Below, one piece after another: positions 34,571 to 45,914 of a stretch of DNA of 64,000 nucleotides. The position numbers and the translations under genes were made by a program. How positions within the stretch are numbered: the first letter of the stretch is position 1; each line of letters starts with the position of its first letter. Source of the DNA: Vandiemenella viatica. Its lineage: Eukaryota > Arthropoda > Insecta > Orthoptera > Morabidae. Location: positions 106,823,447 to 106,887,446 of the forward strand of contig CM061920.1 of the NCBI GenBank assembly GCA_031002005.1, written 5' to 3'. Under the pieces are notes generated by a model that did no database searches, was not told where the DNA came from, and saw only the letters and a program-made list of their open reading frames with translations.

Positions 34571-35659
34571 ACAACTGGTAGCAAAAAACTTAACTATTGG
34601 ACTGCAGGTGAAGCTCAACACAACTTTGAGTTTCTCTAACCATCTACGAAATTTGTGAAAAAAAAATCACCGTTGTGTGATTAATACACAAAACTGCTAC
34701 AATCATTTACAATCATTCTGTATACTTTACTCTGTAAATTTATTTACCATTAATTACAAGTAAAATAATGTACATCACCATCCATGGGTGTGCCTGAGAA
34801 CTTATCACAACATTAGTGAATGAGTTTGCAGAAATTACAAATAAACAAATATCTTTTGGTTTTACAACTTATTAAAATGGTGTAATTTAAGCCAAAAAAA
34901 AAATGGCACAGAATTTATAAATAAATTCTATATTGTTTCAGGAAAATAAGATTAATTATTATTATATGTAGAAAGCAAACAAGCACGATTAACTAAAACC
35001 AAAGATTACTGGCTGCTACTTTACATTATACTTTTATTGCAATTGTTCCAATTCCAATAATGATTGCTTAAAAATGGGAACCATCATCAACACTCATCAA
35101 AAAAGGGGAAACAAATAACAAAATGAGGGCATAAATAACAAAAAAAAATGAACAGGTTTTATTGCTGGTTTAATCAATAATCTGCCTTCTAGATGAATTT
35201 TTTTTATTATAATCCAAACTTATCAATTATCTATTAATGTTTCAAATTTATAGAATTCCAACTGGTTTTTTCCTGCTAATGTATTACTGAAGAGATGCAC
35301 ATACCCTAGCAAAAGCACTCATCTGTGTTTATTTTTATTTGTACTTATTTAAAATAGCTTAGTTAACCAAAAATCCCACGGAGCATGAAATATATTCAGC
35401 GATTCATTTATTGTGAGCAAAGCCATGAACGCAGTCAAATTTCATTGGCAGATTAGTAAAAAATTATGAAAAAAACACTATGAACAACAGAATGATAAGA
35501 AAATAGGTTAGAGTATTTAAAGCGTCCACTCTACTGAGCAACCATCAGTCACCTAAGAAGACTTTTGCTAAAAGTTGATGCAAAGTTCAAGAAAACAAGA
35601 CCTTATAGAATGATTTTCTTTAAGTTCTCCATGAAATTCTACAGAATGTTTTAATTGCA

Positions 35660-35800
35660 ATGTCAAAATGGCCACTGAAAAGTGGTTGGAAAATCAGAAG
35701 GCAGATTTGTATGAGAATGGAATTAAGAAGTTGGTTGTTCGTTATGATAAGTGCCTTAATAGTAGTGTAAATTATGTTGAAAAGCATACTGAGGTATAAG
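35660..35800 (+). pseudogene. mariner transposase C-terminal relic
   Basis: The plus-strand frame reads MATEKWLENQKADLYENGIK, then KLVVRYDKCLNSSVNYVEKH. This is the C-terminal block (GI..L..R..KC....G.Y.EK) of mariner transposases, with the usual Gly substituted. It stops at TGA/TAA right after, as in the family. No remaining upstream transposase was recognised. Confidence 0.7.
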
Positions 35801-35953
35801 CTATCACGTCATAACAAAATCTTTTTAAAAACAGCACTTGTGTTTTTCTAATATGGTACTTGCTTAAAACCTGCCTGCATCTATAAAATCACAAATTATC
35901 ATCTGTTCTCTTGTACTAACCATAAAACTACTGCATTAAACCAAATTTCTTAC

Positions 35954-36062
35954 CGGTAATGTATTCCTGAACAGAGGCTGATTACCATATGGCAACTGAG
36001 TTAGGGCCTGTATCTTATCCTGAAGGTTAGGGAATTCCTTAGCAGCTGGTGTTTGTCCAAAT
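35954..36062 (-). CDS. Nup98: Nup98 exon: PLFRN linker
   Basis: 109 bp, acceptor 'cttttag', donor GTAAGA. Reads FGQTPAAKEFPNLQDKIQAL, then PYGNQPLFRNTLP. The last phrase is the highly conserved 'PFG..PLFRN' of Nup98, marking the end of the GLFG region. It enters in phase 2 from the exon at 55387 and leaves in phase 0. Confidence 0.96.
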
Positions 36063-36299
36063 CTAAAAGAAAAACAAAATGAATGAGCAAGAAAATAAAA
36101 TAATGCAGGGGCAAAGCAATAAGACTCTTATTGTTGCATTCATGCTCCCAATTGTCTTTAATAAACTGTGAAAACAGTAATTAAGAACTGTTTCATAAAC
36201 CAAACATTTGTAGTGTTTTTACACAACACTATCACATTGCTGGTTCTATAAGAAAAATTAAAATAAATACATATGAATAACTTTATAAAAAAATTATAC

Positions 36300-36560
36300 A
36301 TTACCTCTGGTTATTAGTGGTTCAAGTTAGGTCGTGATGTTAGAACAAAGGAGAGGAGAAAGAGAAGAAATAGTTACAGCAATGGCTGGGTTTTATCTTG
36401 AGACAAGGTGGTTGCCTGGTGCCCAGTTTGTACTGGTAGGCAAGCTCCCACCTTTTCAGTTCAGAGGGGCGGCTGCTGTTTGAGAGGACTCTGATGGCAC
36501 GGAACATGAATCAAGAATTAAAATTATCGTTTCGTTGGTGATGGCATGTACAGTAGGGTG
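36300..36560 (-). mobile_element. Penelope family A C-terminal/tail fragment
   Basis: The minus strand carries the shared 'ELRRWELA.QYKL' coding end (about 36470-36420). The tail beyond it ends near 36300 at 'tacctctggttattagtggt'. It matches 53100-53330. Confidence 0.75.
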
Positions 36561-36939
36561 GCCCATAGCAAATGGCAATTTTTCAAAAGTTAAAATTTTG
36601 CTGCTCCCATCCCCTAATCCTGTTCCAGTCTAATAAAAAATACTCCATGCCAAATTTCAATGATACTGAATAATTTTAAAGCTTTCTCAAATGCCTTGAA
36701 GGTGGAATATGGTATTAACAACAACTAGTTCCATTCAAAAGCATACTACTGTTCCCTATTACAACCATTTTGTATTTTGTTACCATAGAAATTGATGTGG
36801 TCAATTCCAGCCAACCCCCACAATTGTTTAAGAATTTTCTGAATCAAATTTACAAAAAGCTAATTTGATAAAGTCTTAAAATAAAAATAGGAAATGTTAG
36901 GTTTTTTAATGAAGTACACAGTGTTTACAAAGTTAACAC

Positions 36940-37346
36940 ATTTTATTTGCAATGATAATTTCTATCGACACTGTATATTGCACGTAATTTTTTTAGCAAG
37001 AATGGATTTTGTGGCAGTTGAATACTTTTCACAATTTTTTGTAATGATCTTTAAAACAAATTGTTTCTTAGTTTCATCTTTTGTGAGAATGTTATAATCT
37101 TGAATGTGTTTTGACACCTCTTTCTGCAATGTCATTCACAACTATTTTCACCATTTTCTTAAATCCACTTTGGTAATCAGAATCTTTAATCCATAATGTT
37201 GGATCTTTGACATGGAAATCGGTGCCGAGATAAAATCTGGTTTGGCAAGGTTTTGTACTGAAAGTTATAAAAGAAGAAAATTCATTTTCATTCAGAATGT
37301 ATTTTGTAATCATAAAATGTTGCTTGAGGTTGTGCAACATTAGCAA
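36940..37346 (-). pseudogene. Relic of an unassigned conserved-looking protein
   Basis: The minus-strand frame 37346-37092 contains FYLGTDFHVKDPTLWIKDSD and then KIVVNDIAERGVK. After a one-frame change, coding continues toward 36960 with DYNILTKDETKKQFVLKII. The 'VNDIAERGVK...YN.LTKDE..KQF' layout reminds me of an uncharacterised arthropod protein, possibly transposon-encoded, that I cannot name with certainty. Treat as unassigned. Confidence 0.4.
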
Positions 37347-38700
37347 ATTAACTTGATCATGATCCCTTTATATTATCTGATACCATTCTACAGAAAATGC
37401 ATATAGTTTGTTAGAAATGGCTGTCAAGCTATCGATTTATCCTGTGGAACTAACAGGTTAAGTAATAATATGAATTAAAAGTCACTGTTGATATATAATG
37501 GAAGTATATTCTCAGAGTTTGTTGAAACTAATTCTGGTACCAGGTTACGCTGTTGATTTATAAGGCTGTATCAGACCCCGTAAATCATTTGTTCAAGAAG
37601 CAGGTTACGCTACAAAACACCATACTAAGTACAATCATACACATATCACTCGCAACCCCCAGTCAGAGTAAGCTTTATAAAAGTTCTGATGAAGTCGTTG
37701 TTAAGAAGACATCACTGGCCTGCACAAGTGTGAAAACTTAAGAAGTCTTACAAAAAGGCATTGCTCACTTTCCATGAATCGTTCCCGACTAAAGCCAGAC
37801 CTACATAATACTGCGGACTTGCCTAGATAATATCTGATGAAAGATTGGTCCTACATAATTCCACGGACTTGCTTCATGAAAATCTGGCAAAAGACTGGTC
37901 AAAATTCCACATGGCCGACCTCTATTCATGGATTCGTTCAGACATCTGGTGTCAGCTTGCAATTACAAAATTCATTATCTGTTTAATTACTGTATGCTTT
38001 CAGCTGTAACTAACCCTGTTCTAATTATTCTGACATTACTTGTCCCTCAGAGAAGCTTCTACTAATTTAAAGACTAATTCTACTACGGCACTGCCTTCGT
38101 AGCTAGCTCAATAATGCATTTAAGAAAATCTTATTATCTCATCAAAATTCAAGTTTTTCATGCAACCAATAACATAATTTTAATTGGCTTGATTTTGTCT
38201 ATTTCCTGAAACTAATTTTGTTCTTCTATCTTTTTTTTCCTGATCTTAATTTTCTTTCCCTAATTAAAAATCCTGTTTACAATTTACCTAATTGGTCAAA
38301 ATTATGCTCGGGACATCCTTGTGGATGCTGACTATGGCTTGTGATGAAAGGTCTGTTGTAGCTTTTTGCATTAATTAGAAATACCAAATTTTATCTTTTC
38401 ATGCCACCTAACCACATGTGGTTACATTATTGAAAAAACTAGATTTTACCGAGTCCAGAAATTACACCTTAAAATGATCATGGTCACATGTTGTCTTAGT
38501 GAGAATGGAGATAGCAAAATTCATTATACTTGAAGAACAACTTTATCTCAATCTTACATCTAATACAAAATTGATTTTAGAATAAACTACAAGATGCTTT
38601 ACCATACCAAAAATGTTAATAAAAGTTGCTTACTATCTCGATACTCATGATAGAACCCCTTGCTGAACAGTTTTGGTGAGGTTATACATATTTAAGGCCC
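37347..38700. other. Intron sequence without recognised features
   Basis: AT-rich. Short near-duplicated wording around 37780-37910 ('cctacataat..gcggacttgc...') suggests a small local duplication. No gene was seen. Confidence 0.35.
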
Positions 38701-38849
38701 GGATATATATGCACTTAAAACACATAAAATATGCATGCAAAGATGCACAAAAAAGTCCTAAAATATGCACTAACGATTAAAGAATACATACTTATCAAAT
38801 GATTTATTTTATATCAACTCACTGATATACATGTTTCATTCTTTACGAA

Positions 38850-40200
38850 ATGATGAATCTCAATATGTTACCAATGTTTTCAGGGGTCAAAGATTTTCTA
38901 TTGTCAGACAAAATTAGTTTATAAGCCGAAAATGATCATTCCACATTAACGGATGTTATTGGGCAATACTTGTACAATGGTACTGAATGTTCGGAACATT
39001 AATCTGGCAAAGATTGTGTGATTCCACTTAAATACTTGTTAATTTATTGAATCTTTTTCAGTCCTGGGTTTGAGTCCAACTCCCTGCTGAGTTTACTTTT
39101 AACTTTTTCTCCAATTTCACCAGGGACGGCATTTAAAGAAAAAATTGTTTTGTGAAGCAACTGAATAGACTCGTGAAGGGGTGCACTGCTAGTTTCTAGA
39201 CCCTTAATATCCTTAGAAAGTGTACATGGATAAAATTGATATCTCGATATACAGTATCACAATCAAATGTGTACTTTGCTTCACGAACACACGCAGAACG
39301 CTCATCATCAATACTTGTGACTACATCTTTCACTTGATGGAAGTTCTCCTGGTAGAACAGCACTGCAGACAACCAAGTTCCCCATCTAGTGAGAACAGGT
39401 TCCAGTGGAAGAGGAACATCAGGCAGACGATCCTTATAAAACTGTAAACGAGCTGATGCTTTTAGGAACACTTTTTTGCCACTTGAAATTACTTTGTTAA
39501 CTGAAGGAAATAGAGAACGTAGTTCTTCTGCAATGTGATGTAATCCATGCGCCAAACATGTAACATGGATAAGATTGGGGGAAAATACTCTAAGCGACTG
39601 ACCAGCTTTTAACATATATGAAGCTGCATCTGCAATTAAAACACGCACCGATTCAGTAGGCCACAGAAGTCGCAGAGAATCGTTTACAAATCTTGCAATT
39701 GTACTGTGGTTGGTTTTCTCTAACGTTTTGGTTTAAAGTAAATGAGGTTTTCCGGGTTCTTCTTGACATAATTTGCCCACTATACAGTTCACAACGTATC
39801 AGCCACATGAATCGGTTGTTTCATCTACCGATATCCAGACACAGTTCCCTCCTATGTCAGACCAAATTGAATCCAGGACAGAAGCGTATAGAGAAAACAA
39901 ATAATCTTTCCTAATGGTGGATTCATCCAGTATCCTTTGATTAATGCAATACTTTTGAAGAAATGCTCGTAGATCTGGATTATTCAATTTATGCAGAGGG
40001 ATGTTGCTGCACACAAAAGCCTTACAAAGGTCAGCAGAGAAAGTATTAATTTCAGACCGTGATACCCGAGTTAAAAGTAGCTGTTGCATGTTCTTACTCT
40101 TTTCTTTTGACCTGAGATGTACAGCTGTTTTAGAATGCTGTTCAAGTTGAAATTTTTTCTCACATTTTATATTCTTCTCACATATTTGACAGTACACAAC
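38850..40200 (-). pseudogene. hAT transposase relic related to CGGBP1-type proteins
   Basis: Minus-strand pieces in order: a BED-like zinc-finger segment (YCQICEKNIKCEKKFQLEQH) and DLCKAFVCSNIPLHKLNNPD LRAF (both in 40197-39799), which resembles the region shared by CGGBP1 and its parent hAT family. Then come WISVDETTD and, after a frame change, [13 protein letters not shown] and [12 protein letters not shown] (39648-39196). A decayed dimerisation block follows near 38950-38860 (SFSAYKLILSDNRKSLTPEN). Stops and shifts make it inactive. TIRs were not identified with confidence. Confidence 0.8.
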
Positions 40201-41049
40201 TTCACCGTCACTAGAATAGTCGCTGTTGCCTGAAATCCAATGCTGAATTAAAAATGATCTTGTGCACTTTTATTTAGGCATTTTTGCAGTCAGATTAAAC
40301 AAAACTATTCTTGGCACACGAACACTCCTGTCGACACAAACTTTGAAAGACTACTGCTTTTGGAAAGGAATGAACACGTGCCTTTAAAAGTACAGAACCC
40401 TGAGGTCTGGAATCCATGAATCTATTCCCAGGAAAACTGGTTCGTGCCGCAACTGGGGGAAAATTTGTGAAAAGAAAACCGCTGGCCTTCCCGGTAGGTG
40501 TCGCAAGAATAAACGCACTGTTGGATTATGAATATTCCCAGCGGGGGCAAATACTTGTGATTGTTGTCTCTTCAAATAAGAATTTGCCACCCGAGGCATT
40601 ATAGAGCTATTCTTTGATTTGACCTTATATCTTCGGATCCTTATCTATCGAATAATGCTTTGATAAATTGCAAGAAGTCATATAAAATTTATAGCCATCA
40701 ACATAGAAAAGATTAAGTTGACAAATTTGCAAGCTTAAAGTTTCTTCACAAGTCTTAAAGGGTTACCGTATCCCAGCTCCGACACCAAAAGAAGACAAAA
40801 ATACAACATGGAGATAGTGCAGATGACCAGCAGTAACAATTTGTATACAACTCATCACAGCAACTAGAGATTAACCAAAGCTCGTTGGGAAGAAAGAACA
40901 TTCAACAGAAACATGAAGACAAATTGATGGCAGCGCCTTCAGTAGAGAATCCGTAACTGCTCATCATACAATGTCACAGAGTTGGGATCAGCTGGGCACA
41001 GATACATTACCTCTGGCAGTCGCAGCGTCTGCTGCGAAGAATTGGTTTG
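40201..41049. other. Intron sequence without recognised gene
   Basis: May include the outer part of the adjacent hAT relic (to about 40600), but no terminal repeat could be matched. Confidence 0.3.
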
Positions 41050-42300
41050 AAAACTGCGTCACTGCCACTGTCGGTTATACAGATAAGTGACTTTTCTATG
41101 GTGTGTATATGCTCAAATCAGGAGGTATTCCAACAACATCTCCTACACTCTGATATCTCACAGCTACTGACCGAAGTTAATACACAAACAACTTTAACAT
41201 GCCATATCACAACCTGCATAACCTTTCAACCACCCTAAACCATCAAAAAACTAACCACAAACTAGTCCCTGGCCAGTCAGCACTTTCCAGGACTTAAATC
41301 CAACAGCCAAATCTATTGGCCAGGTTATAATTTGCTTTGTGCCTACCTTGAAATGAGATCCCTCTTCCAAAAAAATTCTCCCCGTTCCTCATAGTCCATG
41401 TTTTGGTAGACCCCTTAACTTCAGCTAATTCCTAGTATAAAAACATGGTCTCTCCCATCCCGACAGACAACATCAAAGCTCTTTCCAATGCAACAAATCT
41501 TGCTGTAAAATGTGTATTATACAAAATGTGCCTTCAATCCAATTACTGGGGAAAGCTTCCACACCATAGGACATGCCACTTGTGGTACCTCCCATGAAAT
41601 ATAGCAGCTAACATGCAACTATTGTCTGGTTTCCTACAAGCCAATCCACTAGCCATAATAATGATCACCAATGGACAGTATTCACCCAGAATCCAAACCA
41701 TCTATCTTTTCATGGCACCATGCATGATACCAACAATTTTAATTCTTGCTTCAATGTCCGTGATATCAGAATCCTCCCAAATAGAAGCACCTGCTCTGAA
41801 TTCATAAAGTGGGAAATGGCTTACCAGTACAAATTGGGTACTAATACAACCACTGGGTTTTAACTTAAGATAAAACCAAGTAATCTTCCTTCTTTTCCAC
41901 CCCCTCTCTCTCTTCCCGCATGAACCATCATTCATTATATCTGATTATTGAGTAGTGTATTATATTTTAGTTTTCATTCAAGTTTGCCTACATTTTGTAT
42001 TTTTACTGGGCATTATTTTCTGCCAACTTCATGTGCCTGTCCATGACTTGTTAGTGCAATATAGTTTCTAATTTTAGAAAGCTGTTTTTTTTTGTTTTTA
42101 GCTCCTACCTATATCTCTTGCCATGTATCCCCCCCCCCCCCCCCAACTGACTAATAATGATCTAAGCCTTCAGTTAGCTGCCAACCACCACCATGCAATT
42201 ATTCCACTTCCTCAACTGTGAGCAGCAGTTCTCCACTTACCAAACATGGAGGCTGCCACAGCATCGAAACACATAAACACATAGAACATTTAAATTTTTG
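41050..42300 (+). mobile_element. Penelope family A copy, plus strand, with 3' tail
   Basis: Decayed coding homologous to the minus-strand copy at 53345-54406, ending near 41860 with the shared C-terminal phrase (E.IKWEMAYQYKLGT-like). A tail with the family's poly(C) run follows (about 42130-42145), then 'cagttagctgccaaccaccaccatg' and 'ccacttaccaaacatggaggctgcc'. It faces the minus-strand copy at 42600-45870 tail to tail. Confidence 0.75.
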
Positions 42301-43030
42301 GTCTTATACCCCTGCAACAATAGAGAGGTCTCTGTGTGATGGAAGCTGACAGCTAACTGGAGTTACAAACTGTTGGTCAGCAGCTCACAGTAGGGGAAAA
42401 GCAACATTGTGAGAAGTATGGGCTGGAGTTGAAAGACGTAAACACAAGAATTGTAAAATTGCAATCATATCATGGGAACAACTCAGTAACAGGAGGAAGG
42501 AATTGGTAGAAAATATATTCCAGTGTAATTTTTTTATAAATACAAAACATAAACAAATTTGAATAAAAAACTCAAAGATATTATACCCAACTTATAAATC
42601 AGCTCTGTTGAGTGGAGGTTCGTGTGGAAGGAGATAGCATGGGGAATGGGAGGAAAAGATGGAAGATTGCTGGGTCTTCAGTTAAAACCTCGGCACCTGT
42701 CTGGTACCCAGTTTATACTGGTAGGCCAGTTTCAACCTCTAAATTCAGAGATGCTGCTTCTGTTTGAGGGGACTCTGATTGCGTAGATGGAAAAGCAAAA
42801 ATTTAAATTGTTGGTAGTATGACGAGATACTGGATGGAAAGGATTCTGGGTAAACACAGTTTGTCTGTGACCATTCAATTTGATTGCTGATGAATTCATG
42901 GTTTCACCTAAGTAGGAGGCTGGACAATGCTAGCAAATTAGTTGATATATTACATGGTAGGTTTCACAGGTGGCATGTCATCTGAGGTATATGCTTTCTC
43001 CGATAACTGGGTTGATGAGTGTGTAATGTA

Positions 43031-44302
43031 CGAGGTCTGTCCCAAAAGTATCTGATCTTCCTTCATATTTCCTCGCTGGTGTTATTATGCATCATCGGAC
43101 TGGTGGCATCCTTTGAAGTAGTCCCCATTTGATTGAAGAATACGATCCCTATGGCCTTTCCACTTTTGGAAGCAGTTCTGGAACTTTTTTTTTTTTGGTA
43201 TCACCTTTAGAGCATTCGTCGTATTAGTTTAGAGTGTTTCTTTGTCGAATTGGTGTCTTTCAAGTAGCATTTTTAATCTTGGGAACAGCCAAAAGTCGCA
43301 GGACGTCAAGACTGTATGGAGGCTGATGGAGCTTTAGGACTTATGTTACTGCACAAGGTTCGATGCAAGTGCTAGCGCGTTATCATGATGAAGAAGCCAG
43401 TCACCGCTTGACCAAAGATGATGCCTTTTTTTCCTAATTACATCAAGCAATCTTTTCATAACTTCAATATAATATTCTTTGTTGATCGTCTGACCATTAG
43501 GAGCACATTCCTGGTGCACAATGCCCCTATAATAATAATAAAAAAAAATCAGTGACGACTTGACATAGCTCCTACTTTGGCATGCTTTTATCAGTTGTGG
43601 CTCTGATGACAGCTTCCACTGTGAAGACGGCCATTTTGTTTTTGGATCATTACCAAGATTCATCACCAGTTATAATTTTTTTAAGCAGATTTTCATTTCC
43701 GAATTGTCCTGAGCAATTTCAAGGCAAAGGTTTCTCTGCTCCATCTATAGCAATTTCGAAATGAATTTTGCACACACACGAATCATTTGCAAATTTTAAG
43801 TTAAAATCTTCCAAACGCTAGTTTTCGGTATTCCAAGATTACATTCTAGTTCTTACACAGTCAATCAACGATCTTCATTTATCTACCTTGCACACGTTCG
43901 ATATTATCTGGATTTTTTGTCGAAGGTCGCCCGGAGTGGCATCAACAGATGTGTGGCCATCTTTGAACCACTTATACCACAGTTTTATTTGTGTTCTGCC
44001 ATAAACTCATCCCCAAATGCCATCTTCATCATTTTGATTGTAACCGCACAACTCTTTTCAAGTTTAAAGCAAAATTTAATGCAAATTCATTGCTCTGATC
44101 TTCCCGTCACTTTTTAGATAACAAAATGTGACAAACATACAGAACACTTTGTAAACAAATGCATGCTGCACGTGAACTAAGGCATACCAGCGACAGCTGT
44201 GGTATCTAGGCAGTTTGTGAAGCTTTATTGTTACCCAGCACATAGCACTAAAATTGTCAGGAAGATATGAATGAAGGTCAGAAACGTTTGAGACAGACCT
44301 CG
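43031..44302 (-). mobile_element. mariner element, full length but inactive
   Basis: 1272 bp between TA dinucleotides (43029-43030 and 44303-44304). The left end CGAGGTCTGTCCCAAAAGTA and the right end, inverted, CGAGGTCTGTCTCAAACGTT are the TIRs. The length and terminal phrase are typical of mariners. The transposase is on the minus strand. The frame 43666-43346 reads HQECAPNGQTINKEYYIEVM, then RKKRHHLWSSGDWLLHHDNA. The HHDNA block keeps the second catalytic Asp, but upstream and downstream parts are frame-broken and an extra insertion-like stretch lies near 43530-43550. It is inserted into a Penelope copy, so it is younger than that copy. Confidence 0.92.
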
Positions 44303-44774
44303 TATGTTGCACAATGTGCAGGGAGATCTGTTACATAGAAGAGAATCTTGGGACTGTCCAGTAGGACAAGGAAACCCATATTTGTGGACTAAGAGTTGGT
44401 GAGGTAGAAGGTCATGTTCTGGGAGGATGTGAGAGGATTTAAGGGAGGAGGGACCTCATTTTCTGGTTGACATTATACAGGTATCCTAGGAAGAAGTTTG
44501 ACTAAGAGGCGGCCATAAGGATGCGTGTGTCAGTGTCACAAATCAGATGGTAAATTTTGCTCTTAAATAAGAAAAAGTTGTTGTCAGGTATCAGGTTGTC
44601 TGGAATAATGAGGAAGGATGTGCTGTGGAGGCTGTTGGGATGGTGCTGGTCAAGAAAATGTTCCATGGTGCTGAGTCCACGGCAGTGGGGAATGATGAAA
44701 TACAGGAAGTCATGTCAATCATTCAAAGATGGAGATGGGGGAAGAGGTGTGGAAACAGTAGAAAGATGGAGGAG

Positions 44775-45470
44775 TGTAACAGCACTCAAACCTAAAATTA
44801 AATGTAATTGTGTTTTATAAAGCATTTGTAGGAAGCTAGAGTTTGATTGAATATGATATGGTAGGTTTGTTTTGCAATTTCCTGTACATCAATGTATATA
44901 GACTTTGTTTTTATGAAAAGAAATTATTTAAAGGTCATTTAATATGTTTGAGAACAGAATTGTACAAGAGAATTGCTTAAATGTTCGTAATTCCAAGTAT
45001 TAATGCAAGTTGCTATGTTTAAAGGACAATTTGCTACAGTTTAAAATGATTTCTGTGAATAATTTTGTGTTTAAGTATCTTTAATTTCCATTTCTGACCA
45101 TTTTGTATTGATTGTAAATGATTATGTATTAATTCTGTTTGTTTTTAATATGTTTCAATTGTTTAAGTATTGTCAATGTTCGAGAAATATCTGGCGGAAG
45201 CTTTTGAAGTGTTCTACAAATTTCGGTAGAGTTTATATAAAGTGATCATCCAAGACAGAGAAACAGTTCGTTTTTCGGCAAAGTTTTCACCGACTAAATT
45301 TTACGACTGCCAAGAACTGTATTGTCTGTGGAAGAAGTGTTGTATACAATCGCTGGATTGAATGAATGCTTGTAAACAGTATCATTGACGACGTGTTTAA
45401 GAAAATAAAAACTGAAATAAATTGTGGATTACTTAACTATCGTATTAATTAAACCACCAACAATCTTATA
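44775..45470 (+). repeat. Solo LTR (family S), 4-bp target duplication GGAG
   Basis: 696 bp, homologous end to end with 2863-3594, starting TGTAACAGC and ending CTTATA. Flanked by GGAG (44771-44774 and 45471-45474). Contains 'tttatataaag' and downstream 'aaaataaaaactgaaataaa'. It interrupts the Penelope copy, which resumes at 45475. Confidence 0.9.
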
Positions 45471-45914
45471 GGAGGCTGGTAATAAGTCAGAAATATTAGT
45501 CCACCAATGCAGAAATATGTTCAGTCAGAGAACCATAAGTGACAATTATGGAATGTCCAGGGTTGTCAGTCTTGTAGACCTTGGGAAGCAGGTACAGAGT
45601 AGGGATGTGTGGTTTATTGTGAGGAGTGAGAGACTGAGAAGTGAGGTTTTGCAAGGGTCCACACTGAACTGTATAAAATCCTCTATCCTCTTCTTGACTA
45701 TGGGCATGGGATCAAAAGTGAGGTGTTGGTAGGTTTTATTATCGGCAAACCGACAAAATGCCTAAGCCATGTAGTCACAATGATTCATGACCACTGTCGT
45801 TGATCTCTTATCTGCTTGGAGGATGATCAAGTTTGTCGATCATGTTTATTTATGTTTGTCTATATTTTATATTTATACAAAGCTAGGAGTGATGGTCAAG
45901 CGTAATTATACAAA

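Larger units (their letters stand above)
42600..45870 (-). mobile_element. Penelope family A copy interrupted by mariner and solo LTR
   Basis: Collinear with the minus-strand copy at 53100-54960. The C-terminal coding lies near 42780-42700, the endonuclease region at 42900-43020, the linker at 44310-44500 and the RT region at 44600-44770. The upstream part is at 45475-45850, where 'ttagtccaccaatgcagaaa' and a Gly/Pro-rich RT start are recognisable. A mariner (43031-44302) and a solo LTR (44775-45470) split it. All coding is broken. Confidence 0.8.
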
